A stretch of DNA of 38,931 nt from NCBI GenBank assembly GCA_015234425.1, contig JADGNE010000025.1, forward strand, positions 1 through 38,931. The letters run 5' to 3'. The notes below the pieces were generated by a model. The model was not told the origin of the DNA, made no database searches, and saw only the letters and a list, made by a program, of their open reading frames with translations. Positions 1-7,756 of the stretch are shown here, one piece after another. Position numbers and translations under genes: made by a program. Numbering within the stretch: position 1 is the stretch's first letter; each line of letters opens with the position of its first letter. Source of the stretch: Devosia sp. Lineage in GTDB: Bacteria; Pseudomonadota; Alphaproteobacteria; Rhizobiales; Devosiaceae.

Positions 1-8
1 AGCCGGAT

Positions 9-233
9 ATGCGTGGAGGCCCTGCCTCAGTTACACCACGCCGAGGGACACGATCATTGATCGAGATCGGAACAGCTTCGGCTCGCGATATTCTCGCTGG
101 CGTGCCGGCCCCTCTCGATGAAGTCAAAGACCGGAGGTGGCAGCTCCGGCGAGAGCTTGACCGCGCGATCGACGAGCTCGAAGATATCGATCTGCACATG
201 CTGATCTTCAAAGCGAAGAAAGCAGTGCGATGA
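9..233 (+). CDS. Hypothetical protein, possibly cut by window edge
   Basis: A 74-residue reading frame if it begins at the ATG at position 9. The frame has no stop before that point, so the true start may lie outside the window. The C-terminal half is charged and helix-like (RRELDRAIDELEDIDLHM). I do not recognise the family. Its TGA overlaps the ATG of the metallophosphoesterase at 230 (ATGA), the arrangement expected for a translationally coupled pair, and this is the main reason to believe it is a gene. A function in common with the phosphoesterase is possible but nothing in the sequence shows it. Confidence 0.5.
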   Translation: MRGGPASVTPRRGTRSLIEIGTASARDILAGVPAPLDEVKDRRWQLRRELDRAIDELEDIDLHMLIFKAKKAVR

Positions 234-982
234 AGATCTGGATCATCTCAGACCTGCATCTCGATCATATGCCCTGACCTCCGCCGATCCTACCCGATCA
301 CGACGTGCTGGTCATTGCAGGCGACGTCAGCAATGACCCTGCCGCTGCACTCTCTGAGTTGTCGCGGCTGCATGCGATGACGCAGAAGCCAATCGTCTTC
401 GTGCCGGGCAATCATGATCTGAGCGGAGGCGGTCTGGATGCTTTCGAGGCGCAAGTCGACGGCCCCGTGGTCGTGCTGCCGGCTGGTCAGAGCGTCGTCA
501 TCGACGGCTTCCGCTTCGTCGGTGCCACGCTGTGGACGGACTTCGCCATTGCCGGCGACGCCTATGCTTCGCAAGCATGGGCGGCACGGCACATGCCAGA
601 ATACCAACGCGTGACAGGGCCGGACGGGGACCTTCTGTGGCCGGAGCATACATTCGACGCCCACGCGCTTCATCGCGCTGCCATTGATCGAACGCTGGCC
701 CAGCCGTTCGACGGCCCGACAGTCGTGGTCACGCATCACGCGCCATCGCCGATTTCATGCGGGCACCACCCCGGCCTCGAAGACGCTGCATACGCGTCAG
801 ATCTCAGCGATCTGATCCGTGTAAGATCGCCAACGCTGTGGATACACGGGCACATCCATCGCCGGTGTGACTATGTGCTTGAAAACACACGTATTATCGC
901 CAACCCGAGGGGATACGAAAGCGACGACTGGAGCGAAAATCCCGATTTCGATCCGCAGTACGTCGTCGAAGTGGGCGTGTAA
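230..982 (+). pseudogene. Metallophosphoesterase interrupted by in-frame TGA
   Basis: Calcineurin-like metallophosphoesterase of about 250 codons. The N-terminus at 230 reads MKIWIISDLHLDHMP and carries the DxH metal motif. It is followed by TGA at 275-277, after which the same frame continues without further stops: GDVSND (second metal motif), GNHDLSGGG, VVVTHHAP and GHIH, ending at 982. All family motifs are present and in register, so a single base change (for example from CGA or GGA) explains the stop. Translation could restart at the GTG at 305, but that product lacks the DxH residues and should be inactive. The start overlaps the stop of the preceding gene. Alternatives are a sequencing error or stop read-through. 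Members cleave phosphodiesters or phosphomonoesters in the cytoplasm; the substrate is unknown. Confidence 0.78.
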
Positions 983-989
983 GCCGTTG

Positions 990-1002
990 AAGTTGATAAC
1001 TT
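990..1002. promoter_or_regulatory. Inverted repeat upstream of MarR gene, candidate operator
   Basis: Perfect inverted repeat AAGTT-GAT-AACTT lying about 20 bases before the MarR start and just after the stop of the phosphoesterase remnant. MarR regulators commonly bind short AT-rich palindromes in their own promoter, so autoregulation is plausible. The arms are only five bases, so chance occurrence is possible. Confidence 0.3.
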
Positions 1003-1022
1003 ATTCGGCGCGATGTCGAAAT

Positions 1023-1478
1023 ATGATCCCCCCTGGGTCAGATCCAAACGACAATCAACAGCGTCCCGGCTTCCTGATCCGTCGGGCCCATCAGCTCTCG
1101 ACGGCCCGGTTCATCGAAGCCTGCAAGCCCTACGATATGACCACGACGCAGTTCGGCATGATGTTCGTTCTGAACGCGCGCCCCAATATCGATCAGGTCA
1201 ATCTGGCAAGGCTCGCCTTCTTCGATCGGTCCACCAATTCAATGGTTGTCGACATGCTGGCCAACCGGGGCTGGATCGAGCGGAGGATCGATCCCCAGGA
1301 TCGGCGGCGGCGACTGCTCAGCCTGACAGGACTGGGTACCGAGGTGCTCGACGCCGTTACACCCGCCACGGAAGACGTACGGCACGCCTTGCTTGCCGGT
1401 CTTGAGCAGTCGGAACAGGATTTCCTGATGCGCTGCCTCGACCTCATCAATTCCGCATTGGGCGACGCGAACTTCTAG
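1023..1478 (+). CDS. MarR-family transcriptional regulator
   Basis: A 151-residue protein with the MarR winged-helix fold. The N-terminal dimerisation helix (FLIRRAHQLSTARFIEACKP) leads into a helix-turn-helix (TTTQFGMMFVLNARPNIDQVNLARLAFFDRSTNSMVVDML) and the beta-wing with the family sequence ANRGWIERRIDPQDRRRRLLSLT (DxRDRR-like). Length is normal for the family. The start chosen at 1023 (MIPPGSDP) gives the usual short N-terminus; no strong ribosome binding site is visible and the frame is open further upstream. It probably senses a small, often phenolic ligand and represses a nearby or its own promoter. It converges on the dehydrogenase block, so its target is not evident from position. 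Confidence 0.85.
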   Translation: MIPPGSDPNDNQQRPGFLIRRAHQLSTARFIEACKPYDMTTTQFGMMFVLNARPNIDQVNLARLAFFDRSTNSMVVDMLANRGWIERRIDPQDRRRRLLSLTGLGTEVLDAVTPATEDVRHALLAGLEQSEQDFLMRCLDLINSALGDANF

Positions 1479-1499
1479 TTCTGCCGATAATCCGGCGCG

Positions 1500-1527
1500 C
1501 TGACAGGCTCAGGAAAGAGTCTGTCAG
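1500..1527. terminator. Hairpin between convergent genes
   Basis: Eleven-base stem CTGACAGGCTC / GAGTCTGTCAG (one G-T pair) with a six-base AGGAAA loop, placed between the converging MarR gene and the end of the long minus-strand operon. It can fold in RNA from either strand. There is no U-tract, so termination strength is uncertain. Confidence 0.5.
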
Positions 1528-1557
1528 GCGCTCAGAGAAAGGCAGTGGCGACGTCGC

Positions 1558-2412
1558 TCAGCCGCAGGACGCGCCGTTCGGGGAACAGAGGAAGACGCTG
1601 TCTAGGCCATAGCGCTCGGCGATCGTTTCGATTGTCCCGTCCGCCCACATCTGGTCCAGCACCGAGGAAACCTTGCGCTGGAGTGTGACGTCACCCTTCC
1701 AGAAGCCGAGGCCGAGGGAAAACTGCTCCAGCGGCTCGCCGAGCAGGGTGACATTGAGGTCGTTGTCGTCGGCCATGGACGCGGCAAGCAACCCCTCGGT
1801 CACGCCGCCAGCGATGGTGCCACGCTCAAGATCCGAACGCAGCGCATTGGCCGTGTTGACGATTTTCGGGCTGATCCCGGATTGGCGCAGATACTGGCCA
1901 AGGCCGATGCGATCAAGACCCGTCAGGCCAGCATAAAATCCGATCTGCCCGTCGATATCGGCGAGCGCTGCATCTGACCGACTGATCAGCGCCCAGCCGG
2001 TCTGCAGATGCGGCCGCGTCGTATCGAGGAACGACTGCGTCGTCGCACTCATCACGATGCCTCCTGCCAGCATCTGGCACTGGGCGCGGTTGATGCGCCA
2101 GTTGCGCGGGTTGAAGTCGCGGCCCATGGCGGCATTAGTGACGATGTTGAGCCGCCAGCCGAGACGATCGGCGATCTCGTTGACCAGTTCCACCTCAAAG
2201 CCTGGGGCTTCGGCATTGCCCGTCACCAGTGGCGGATAATTGGACGGCATGCAGACGCTCAGCCGACCAGTAGCGTCGACCTCGGCGCTCGAGGTGTCGG
2301 GCGGCAGGAAGCCGAGGCTGATCAGCAGCGCGAAACACGCGGCAAGCGGCGCGAAATCAAACAGCCAGTGGCGTTTCCGGTCTGCGGGGCGGGAGGCAGC
2401 GTCGCGGGCCAT
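1558..2412 (-). CDS. Quinoprotein-associated substrate-binding protein (SBP_bac_3-like)
   Basis: A 284-residue periplasmic binding protein, last gene of the dehydrogenase operon. One hydrophobic segment (about residues 16-37) acts as signal peptide or anchor. The mature part starts with the family 3 pattern (GRLSVCMPSNYPPLV) and continues with GFEVELVNEIADRLGW and the AQCQMLAGGIVMSATT block. This resembles the small binding proteins linked to PQQ dehydrogenases and to the Ped ABC transporter. Cysteines near both ends (SVCMP, AQC, FLC, ASC) suggest disulfides. The start is placed at 2412, where ATG overlaps the stop of the upstream permease (TGATG) behind AGGAAG; an earlier ATG at 2433 exists. 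Likely role: binding component for the ABC-2 type system. The ligand is not shown by the sequence. Confidence 0.78.
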   Translation of the reverse strand: MARDAASRPADRKRHWLFDFAPLAACFALLISLGFLPPDTSSAEVDATGRLSVCMPSNYPPLVTGNAEAPGFEVELVNEIADRLGWRLNIVTNAAMGRDFNPRNWRINRAQCQMLAGGIVMSATTQSFLDTTRPHLQTGWALISRSDAALADIDGQIGFYAGLTGLDRIGLGQYLRQSGISPKIVNTANALRSDLERGTIAGGVTEGLLAASMADDNDLNVTLLGEPLEQFSLGLGFWKGDVTLQRKVSSVLDQMWADGTIETIAERYGLDSVFLCSPNGASCG

Positions 2413-3224
2413 CAGATCTTCCTGAATTCCCACATGGCGAGCGCGAAGAGGCTCGCCGCCATTGCGCCGACCACGGTAAAGCCCAGCGTAGGATCAAATT
2501 GGTTGAACCCGATGAGGATGCCGCGCATGGCGTCGACCGCATAAGTCATCGGATTGTGCTCGACGATGACCACCAGCCATTCCGGATAGGTGACGAGGGT
2601 CTGGGCGCGGGTCAGTGCCGGATCGAGCGGAAACACCGAGCTGGCAGTGAAGTAGAGCGGCAGGATGACCGCGTTGGAGAACACGCCAAAACCCTCAAAG
2701 CCACGCACATAATTGGCGATGATGATGCCGAAGGCCGTCAGCCCGAAGGCCATGGTGAACATGAGGGCAAGGGCCTTGAGGATCGTCTCTATGGTCAACC
2801 CGATCCCGACGAAATGAGCCACGGCCAGCACCATGCAGCCATGGATCACCGCCGTGGTCGCGCCGCCCAGCACCTTGCCGAGCAGGACAAGATTGCGGGA
2901 GATCGGGGCCACCATCACCTCGCGCATGAAGCCGAACTCACGGTCCCAGATCAGCGAGACCGCCGACTGCACGGAGGTATAGAGGATGTTGAGGACGACG
3001 ACCGCGGGGAAGATGAACTGGATATAGGTGTAGGGCACGACGAAACGCACTTCGCCATACACCTCGCCGCGGAAATAAGGGTTGAGCCCGATGCCGAGGA
3101 TGAGCACCCACAGCAGCGGCCGGCTGACGCCGCCGATGAGCTGCCCCTTGTCGCGGAGCGAGCGTTTCACCTCGCGCAACCAGATCGCGTAGACACCGCC
3201 CAACTGCCCCAGAACGCTACCCAT
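2412..3224 (-). CDS. ABC-2 type permease of PQQ alcohol dehydrogenase system (PedC-like)
   Basis: A 270-residue inner-membrane permease of the ABC-2 fold with about six membrane segments. The conserved core is LREVKRSLRDKGQLIGGVSRPLLWVLILGIGL, then the FPAVVVLNILYTSVQSAVSLIWDREFGFMREVMVAPISR loop typical of drug and polysaccharide ABC-2 permeases. In PQQ-dehydrogenase clusters this subfamily accompanies the ATPase encoded here at 5921-6883; the pair is split by an inserted NitT/TauT importer. Start at 3224 (MGSVLGQL), preceded by AGGAAG and 10 bases after the previous stop; an upstream ATG at 3278 would overlap the previous gene. In Pseudomonas putida the homologous Ped transporter is needed for growth at low lanthanide levels, which suggests but does not prove the same job here. 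Confidence 0.83.
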   Translation of the reverse strand: MGSVLGQLGGVYAIWLREVKRSLRDKGQLIGGVSRPLLWVLILGIGLNPYFRGEVYGEVRFVVPYTYIQFIFPAVVVLNILYTSVQSAVSLIWDREFGFMREVMVAPISRNLVLLGKVLGGATTAVIHGCMVLAVAHFVGIGLTIETILKALALMFTMAFGLTAFGIIIANYVRGFEGFGVFSNAVILPLYFTASSVFPLDPALTRAQTLVTYPEWLVVIVEHNPMTYAVDAMRGILIGFNQFDPTLGFTVVGAMAASLFALAMWEFRKI

Positions 3225-3234
3225 CTGGTTCTTC

Positions 3235-4092
3235 CTATTCACTGAGATTGCGACCGTAGAATTCCGAAGCCGGGTCACTCAGGACCAGGTCGCGGATACG
3301 GTTCCAAAGGTAATTGCGCATGTCGATGAAGCGCCCGTCCGAACGCATCTGCGCGGAATGGCGCGGACGCGGCAGATCGACTTCAAGCGTTTCCAGAACC
3401 TTGCCGGCGCCCATGATCACCACGCGGTCGGCCAGCACCAGCGCTTCGTCGACGCTGTGGGTCACGAACATCACCGTGGGCATGCGCTGGCGCCAGATGG
3501 CCAGAAGCTCGCCTTGCATCAGCTCGCGCGTCTGCGCGTCAAGGCTGGCAAAAGGCTCGTCCATGAGCAAGACGCGCGGTTCGCTGGCGAGGGCGCGGGC
3601 GAGGGCCACGCGCTGCTTCATGCCGCCCGAAAGCTGCGACGGCCAGGATTTGGCCGAGCGGGACAGGCCTACGAGATCGAGATAGTGCAGCGCGCGTTCG
3701 GCACGCTCGGCCTTCGACAGCGGCAGGCTCTCGAGGGCAAATTCAACATTTTCCTGGACACTGGCCCAGGGAATGAGGCGAAACGCCTGGAACACAAACC
3801 CCATGTCAGGGCCGGGACGCGGCGTCTTGCCGTCGATAAGGACCGAGCCCGCGTCGGGCTCGATCAGGCCATTGGCCAATCGCAAGAGTGTCGTCTTCCC
3901 GCAACCGGAGGGACCGATCAGGGCGACGAACTTTTGCTCGGCAATGTCCAGCGACACTCCACCCACCCCCGTGCTGACGGTGCCGTCGGGGCGTGCGAAG
4001 CGCTTTTCGACCTTGTCGAAGCTGAGCAGGGGCTTTGGCCCCTGCATGTTCGTTTGGCCCCGAGGCGTGTCGGGGGAAGACGTGTCACTCAT
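3235..4092 (-). CDS. NitT/TauT-family ABC transporter ATP-binding protein
   Basis: A 285-residue ATPase of the nitrate/sulfonate/taurine importer type (SsuB/TauB/NrtD). Walker A is GPSGCGKTT, the Q-loop is in GFVFQAFRLIPWASVQENV, the signature is LSGGMKQR, Walker B is VLLMDEP with the D-loop SLDAQT, and the switch is VTHSVDEA. The C-terminal part (MRNYLWNRIRDLVLSD) is short and carries no sensing domain. The start at 4092 overlaps the TGA of the binding-protein gene (ATGA). Together with the next two genes upstream it forms a complete importer embedded in the dehydrogenase operon. The substrate is unknown. Homologues import sulfonates, nitrate, pyrimidine precursors or small organic compounds. 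Confidence 0.88.
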   Translation of the reverse strand: MSDTSSPDTPRGQTNMQGPKPLLSFDKVEKRFARPDGTVSTGVGGVSLDIAEQKFVALIGPSGCGKTTLLRLANGLIEPDAGSVLIDGKTPRPGPDMGFVFQAFRLIPWASVQENVEFALESLPLSKAERAERALHYLDLVGLSRSAKSWPSQLSGGMKQRVALARALASEPRVLLMDEPFASLDAQTRELMQGELLAIWRQRMPTVMFVTHSVDEALVLADRVVIMGAGKVLETLEVDLPRPRHSAQMRSDGRFIDMRNYLWNRIRDLVLSDPASEFYGRNLSE

Positions 4093-5120
4093 CGATCAGC
4101 AGGGTCCATGCCGTCTTCGGTACCGATATCCGCCAGCACGGCGTCGACAGGAGCAAAATCCACCCACTGGTTGAGCGGCAGCTTTTCCTGGCCTTCGAAA
4201 TCGGGGGTGTCATAGAGCCAGTCGGCGGTGAAGTTCAGTTCCTCGGCGCTCATGCCGCCGTTGACACTCCAGCTGCCTACGAAAGCCTTGGAGAGCAGTT
4301 CCAGCGTCTCGAGCTCGACGTCCGGGCGCGCCTTGGCCATAGCGTCGACCCACTTCTGCGGATCGGCAGCAAATTCGCGCGACAGCTTGGTCAGAGCGCG
4401 GATCACGGCCTCGACGTCTTCGGCGCGGTTTGCGAGCACATCGCCGGAGACTGCGTTGACCTTGTTCACCACCGGCGCGCCTTCATAATAGGCGTCCTGG
4501 TCAACGAGGACATGCAGACCCTCGGTGTCGGGCAGTTCGCTCCAGACGCCGATGGAGATCGTCGTCGCGTCGATCTGGCCGGCGAGCAGCGCCTGGCCGC
4601 GCACGTCGGGCTGGCCGATGGCGATGACTTCGGAATCGTCGAGCGAAAGGCCAAGGCTCGAGAGCACCTTGCTCGAGAGCGAGTGGTCAAGGCTGCCGAC
4701 GCGACCAACGCCAAAGCTGCGACCCTTGAGGTCCGCCGCCGTCGCGATGTCTTCCTTGGAAGCGATGAGGAAGGGCAGGGATTTGTTGGGCGAGGTCACG
4801 GCGCGGAAGTCGGTCGCGCCATTGTGGATGACCTGCAGCAGCGCATCGACGCCGATGTTGGCCATTTCGCCTTCGCCAGACTGCAACGCGGCAATCGCCG
4901 ACGGGGTCTGCTGCACGCGGACCAGCTCGACGTTGACGCCCTCTGCCTCGAAGTAGCCGAGCTCGACAGCCAGATCCATGACCGAATTGGGCACCAGCGG
5001 GGCCTCAAGATGGGTCACGATCAGCCGGAACGGCTCATCGGACTGGGCCAGGCTGGCGCCGGTCATCAGGGTCATCACGGCGATGCCGCCGCCGAGCGAA
5101 GTCAAAAGTGATTTCAACAT
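4089..5120 (-). CDS. NitT/TauT-family periplasmic substrate-binding protein (NMT1/SsuA-like)
   Basis: A 343-residue binding protein. It has a signal peptide (MLKSLLTSLGGGIAVMTLMTGASLAQ, cleavage after SLAQ) and the SsuA/NMT1 pattern: AVELGYFEAEGVNVELVRVQ, then SGEGEMANIGVDALLQVIHNGA, DLKGRSFGVGRVGSLDH and LLAGQIDATTISIGVWSEL. Start at 5120 because it gives a clean signal peptide and follows GGAGA at good spacing; the longer frame to 5198 would overlap the permease gene. It delivers an unidentified small molecule to the permease at 5137-5919. Because it sits inside a PQQ dehydrogenase operon, the ligand may be an alcohol substrate or product, a cofactor precursor or a metallophore. None of these can be chosen from sequence. 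Confidence 0.85.
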   Translation of the reverse strand: MLKSLLTSLGGGIAVMTLMTGASLAQSDEPFRLIVTHLEAPLVPNSVMDLAVELGYFEAEGVNVELVRVQQTPSAIAALQSGEGEMANIGVDALLQVIHNGATDFRAVTSPNKSLPFLIASKEDIATAADLKGRSFGVGRVGSLDHSLSSKVLSSLGLSLDDSEVIAIGQPDVRGQALLAGQIDATTISIGVWSELPDTEGLHVLVDQDAYYEGAPVVNKVNAVSGDVLANRAEDVEAVIRALTKLSREFAADPQKWVDAMAKARPDVELETLELLSKAFVGSWSVNGGMSAEELNFTADWLYDTPDFEGQEKLPLNQWVDFAPVDAVLADIGTEDGMDPADR

Positions 5121-5136
5121 AGCAGTCTCCTCTAAA

Positions 5137-5919
5137 CTAGCGCCGCCATCTTGCGAGGCGCAATTCGACGAACCGCAGCGTCTCGGTGACAACAACACCG
5201 ATGGCCGCGAGGGATAGAACGATGACGAAATATTCCGCCATTCGGAACGTATTGCCGTAAATTGCGAGAAGCCCGCCGAGGCCGCCGACGGCTGTATAGA
5301 GCTCTGCCACCACGGTATTGATGAGCCCGATCGTGGCGCCCAGCCGCAGGCCGGTAATCACATAGGGCACGGCTCCCGGCAGCACGATGCGGGTAAAGAT
5401 GCGCAGGCGCCCGGCACCCACCGAACGTCCCATTTCGATGAGCTCGGGATCGGCCTGTCGAACACCGGCATAGGTGTTGAGCAGGATGGGCATGACCGCG
5501 CCCAGGAAGACGATGAACACCTTCGCCTGCAGCCCCAGCCCCAGCAGCACGATGATCAGCGGGATGAACGCGACGCGCGGCGTGGCAGAGAGGGCATAGA
5601 CGAAAATTTCGATGGTCCGGCCAAAGAGGCCAAACGCGCCCATGAGCACGCCCAGCGGAATGGCCACGGCGATGGCAAGGCCAAAGCCGGAGAGATAGAT
5701 GGTCAGGGACTCCAGTAGTCCCTTCTGCAGGCGGCCCTGTTCCAGCAGTTCACCGGCAGCAGCAAGCGTCGCCATGGGCGAGGGGATGAGATTACGTGCC
5801 ACATTGATGGAGGCAATCCACCACAGCACGATCAGCAGGGCGAGAAAACCCAGCCGCGTCAGCGCAATGAGCCAGGTCGGCTCCGTACCATCCCGCGCTT
5901 TGAGTGCGAAGCCCGCCAT
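5137..5919 (-). CDS. NitT/TauT-family ABC transporter permease
   Basis: A 260-residue inner-membrane permease of the BPD-transp-1 fold with about six helices, starting LTRLGFLALLIVLWWIAS. The cytoplasmic EAA loop that docks on the ATPase is visible as ELIEMGRSVGAGRLRIFTRIVLPGAVPYVITGLRLG. Length and motifs match SsuC/TauC. The gene starts one base after the stop of the PQQ-system ABC ATPase and ends 16 bases before the binding protein, so the three importer genes are clearly co-transcribed with the dehydrogenase genes. Confidence 0.88.
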   Translation of the reverse strand: MAGFALKARDGTEPTWLIALTRLGFLALLIVLWWIASINVARNLIPSPMATLAAAGELLEQGRLQKGLLESLTIYLSGFGLAIAVAIPLGVLMGAFGLFGRTIEIFVYALSATPRVAFIPLIIVLLGLGLQAKVFIVFLGAVMPILLNTYAGVRQADPELIEMGRSVGAGRLRIFTRIVLPGAVPYVITGLRLGATIGLINTVVAELYTAVGGLGGLLAIYGNTFRMAEYFVIVLSLAAIGVVVTETLRFVELRLARWRR

Positions 5920-5920
5920 C

Positions 5921-6883
5921 TTAGCCGCGTCCCCGCTTTTTGGCCGGCGTGGCGCGCGCCTCGCGCAAGTCGCGGCCGGTCAGCGTCAGGAACACACTCT
6001 CAAGGCTGGGCTGGTCAACCGTGACATGCCGGAGCTGGTTGCCGAATTCCTCGAGCAGGGCATCGACGGTGATGTCGTTCGAGCGGATCACCAACTGGCC
6101 GTCTGCCGCCTGCACGGTGCCGGGGAAACGCTCCATCAGGGCCGCATGCGCCTGCGGCGTGCGCGGGCTGACGCGCAGCAGCGGCGCAGCATGTGCCTGC
6201 TTGAGCGCCTCGGGCGTGCCATGCGCAAGGATTTTGCCATGGTCGATGATGCAGATGCTGTCGCAGGCGTCCACTTCTTCGATGTAGTGGGTTGTCACGA
6301 TGACCGTGAGGTCCTCGCTGGCGCGAAGCGTCTCGAGATAGGACCAGATCTTGGCGCGCGACTGGGCGTCGAGGCCCACCGTCGGCTCGTCGAGGAAGAG
6401 GATGCGCGGGCGATGCATCAGGCCGCGGGCGATCTCGAGACGGCGGCGCATGCCCGCGGACAGCGTCTTCACAAGCGCATCGCGCCAGTCGGTCAGTTCC
6501 ACCAGCGCCAGCATCTCGTCGATGCGTTTGCGCCGGTCGGCGCGGCTCATCTGGTAGACGAGGCCATGGAAATCGAGATTTTCCTCGACCGACAGGCGAG
6601 TGTCTAGCGTGGCCTCCTGGAAGACGACGCCAAGCTGATGCCGCACTTTGAGCGGGTTCTTGGCCACGTCTATCCCGGACACTTCTGCCCGGCCGCTATC
6701 CGGCTTCTGGATGGTGCAGAGGATGTCGATGAGCGTGGTCTTGCCCGCGCCGTTCGGGCCAAGCAGGGCGAACATCTGCCCCTGCGGCACCGACAGCGAC
6801 ACTCCGTCGAGGGCCAGAACGCGGCCGAAACGCTTGGAAACACTATCGACCAGAATTGCCGGCGGATTGGCGATGTCACTCAT
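5921..6883 (-). CDS. ABC transporter ATP-binding protein of PQQ alcohol dehydrogenase system (Ped-type)
   Basis: A 320-residue ATPase of the DrrA/CcmA class that partners ABC-2 permeases. Walker A is GPNGAGKTT, Q-loop GVVFQEATLDTRLSVEENLDFHG, signature LSAGMRRRLEIARGL, Walker B ILFLDEPTVGLD, H-loop VTTHYIEEVD. About 90 extra C-terminal residues (PLLRVSPRTPQAHAALMERF onward) are typical of this class. The family found beside PQQ dehydrogenases pairs with the ABC-2 permease encoded here at 2412-3224. Its ATG overlaps the TGA of the DUF58 gene (ATGA). The pair is homologous to the P. putida Ped transporter implicated in lanthanide supply; the direction of transport in this organism is unknown. 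Confidence 0.85.
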   Translation of the reverse strand: MSDIANPPAILVDSVSKRFGRVLALDGVSLSVPQGQMFALLGPNGAGKTTLIDILCTIQKPDSGRAEVSGIDVAKNPLKVRHQLGVVFQEATLDTRLSVEENLDFHGLVYQMSRADRRKRIDEMLALVELTDWRDALVKTLSAGMRRRLEIARGLMHRPRILFLDEPTVGLDAQSRAKIWSYLETLRASEDLTVIVTTHYIEEVDACDSICIIDHGKILAHGTPEALKQAHAAPLLRVSPRTPQAHAALMERFPGTVQAADGQLVIRSNDITVDALLEEFGNQLRHVTVDQPSLESVFLTLTGRDLREARATPAKKRGRG

Positions 6884-7755
6884 GACAGAACTCCCTTGGC
6901 GCGAAGGGTATGGGTGAAAAGCTGGTCAAGATCATCCTGGGTGGAAACCGTGAGGAAATGCCAGTGCTTGGCAGTGAACAGTCCGTGCAGTTCATCCTGC
7001 CGCGCAGCGAACAGGGACCGGTACTGGTCGAGCAATTGGGCATCAATGGACAGTTCAATCTCCTGGCCGGTTTCAACATCCTCAAGGGTCACGATACCCT
7101 GATCCATGCTCGAAGGGTCAATTTCATTCGGGCCGAGGACCTGTATGGCGACCACTTCCTGATCGCGCGCACGCAGCATGTTGAGCGCAGGTCCCACATC
7201 ATCGTCCCACCAGTCGCTGACCGCGATGACGAGGCCGCGCGGCGGCAGATGCTGGGGCAGGGCGCGCAGCATGTCGATGAAGCCGCCCTCTTCGCCCGCC
7301 GTGCGCTTGTCGATCCAGTCAAACATATAGTCTGCCCGGGCCGCGCCATGCCAGCGCGGCGACAGCAGGGTCTTGTGGTCGGCGGTGACTGCGAGCTGCA
7401 CGCGATCACCACTGGCAAGGGCGATGAAGCCGAACAATTGCGAGATCAGCTTGGCGCGCTCGAATTTCCCGTTGTCTCCAGACGCCATCGAGGCCGAGAG
7501 ATCGAGCGCGATGGTCACCGGCAACTGCTGGCTGCGGGCATATTCGCGCACCACGAACTCGCCGGTACGGGCGTAGAGATAAGGGTCGAGATTGCGGGTG
7601 TCGTCGCCGGCCTGATAGGGGCGAAAGTCGAGAAACTCCATGCCCGCGCCCTTTTGCCGGGACAGCCGCTCGCCCATGCCGACGGATGGCTGCGCGGAAG
7701 CGGGCAGCATCCTCGATCTGGACAGGCGCTCGAGCAAAGGGGCGGGCGGTCGCAT
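6880..7755 (-). CDS. DUF58 / vWA-like protein (MxaS-like)
   Basis: A 291-residue cytoplasmic protein. The DUF58 signature (MEFLDFRPYQAGDDTRNLDPYLYARTGEFVVREY) is followed by a von Willebrand A-like domain with a MIDAS-type DLSASM and a later VIAVSDWWDDD. In methanol dehydrogenase operons the equivalent is MxaS, which works beside the MoxR ATPase MxaR. The start at 7755 is one base after the MoxR stop (TGAGATG), and the stop overlaps the next ATG. Probable role: adaptor linking MoxR to the membrane vWA protein during assembly or metal loading of the dehydrogenase. That role is inferred from family context; the biochemical step is not established. Confidence 0.84.
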   Translation of the reverse strand: MRPPAPLLERLSRSRMLPASAQPSVGMGERLSRQKGAGMEFLDFRPYQAGDDTRNLDPYLYARTGEFVVREYARSQQLPVTIALDLSASMASGDNGKFERAKLISQLFGFIALASGDRVQLAVTADHKTLLSPRWHGAARADYMFDWIDKRTAGEEGGFIDMLRALPQHLPPRGLVIAVSDWWDDDVGPALNMLRARDQEVVAIQVLGPNEIDPSSMDQGIVTLEDVETGQEIELSIDAQLLDQYRSLFAARQDELHGLFTAKHWHFLTVSTQDDLDQLFTHTLRAKGVLS

Positions 7756-7756
7756 C

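Noticed and set aside
275..277. TGA in the metallophosphoesterase as a selenocysteine codon
   Set aside because: No selenoprotein family has Sec at this position, and no hairpin typical of a bacterial selenocysteine insertion element was recognised just downstream.
4089..5919. Assignment of the NitT/TauT importer as a taurine or sulfonate transporter
   Set aside because: No desulfonation gene is present and binding-protein specificity cannot be read from sequence, so only the transporter class is stated.
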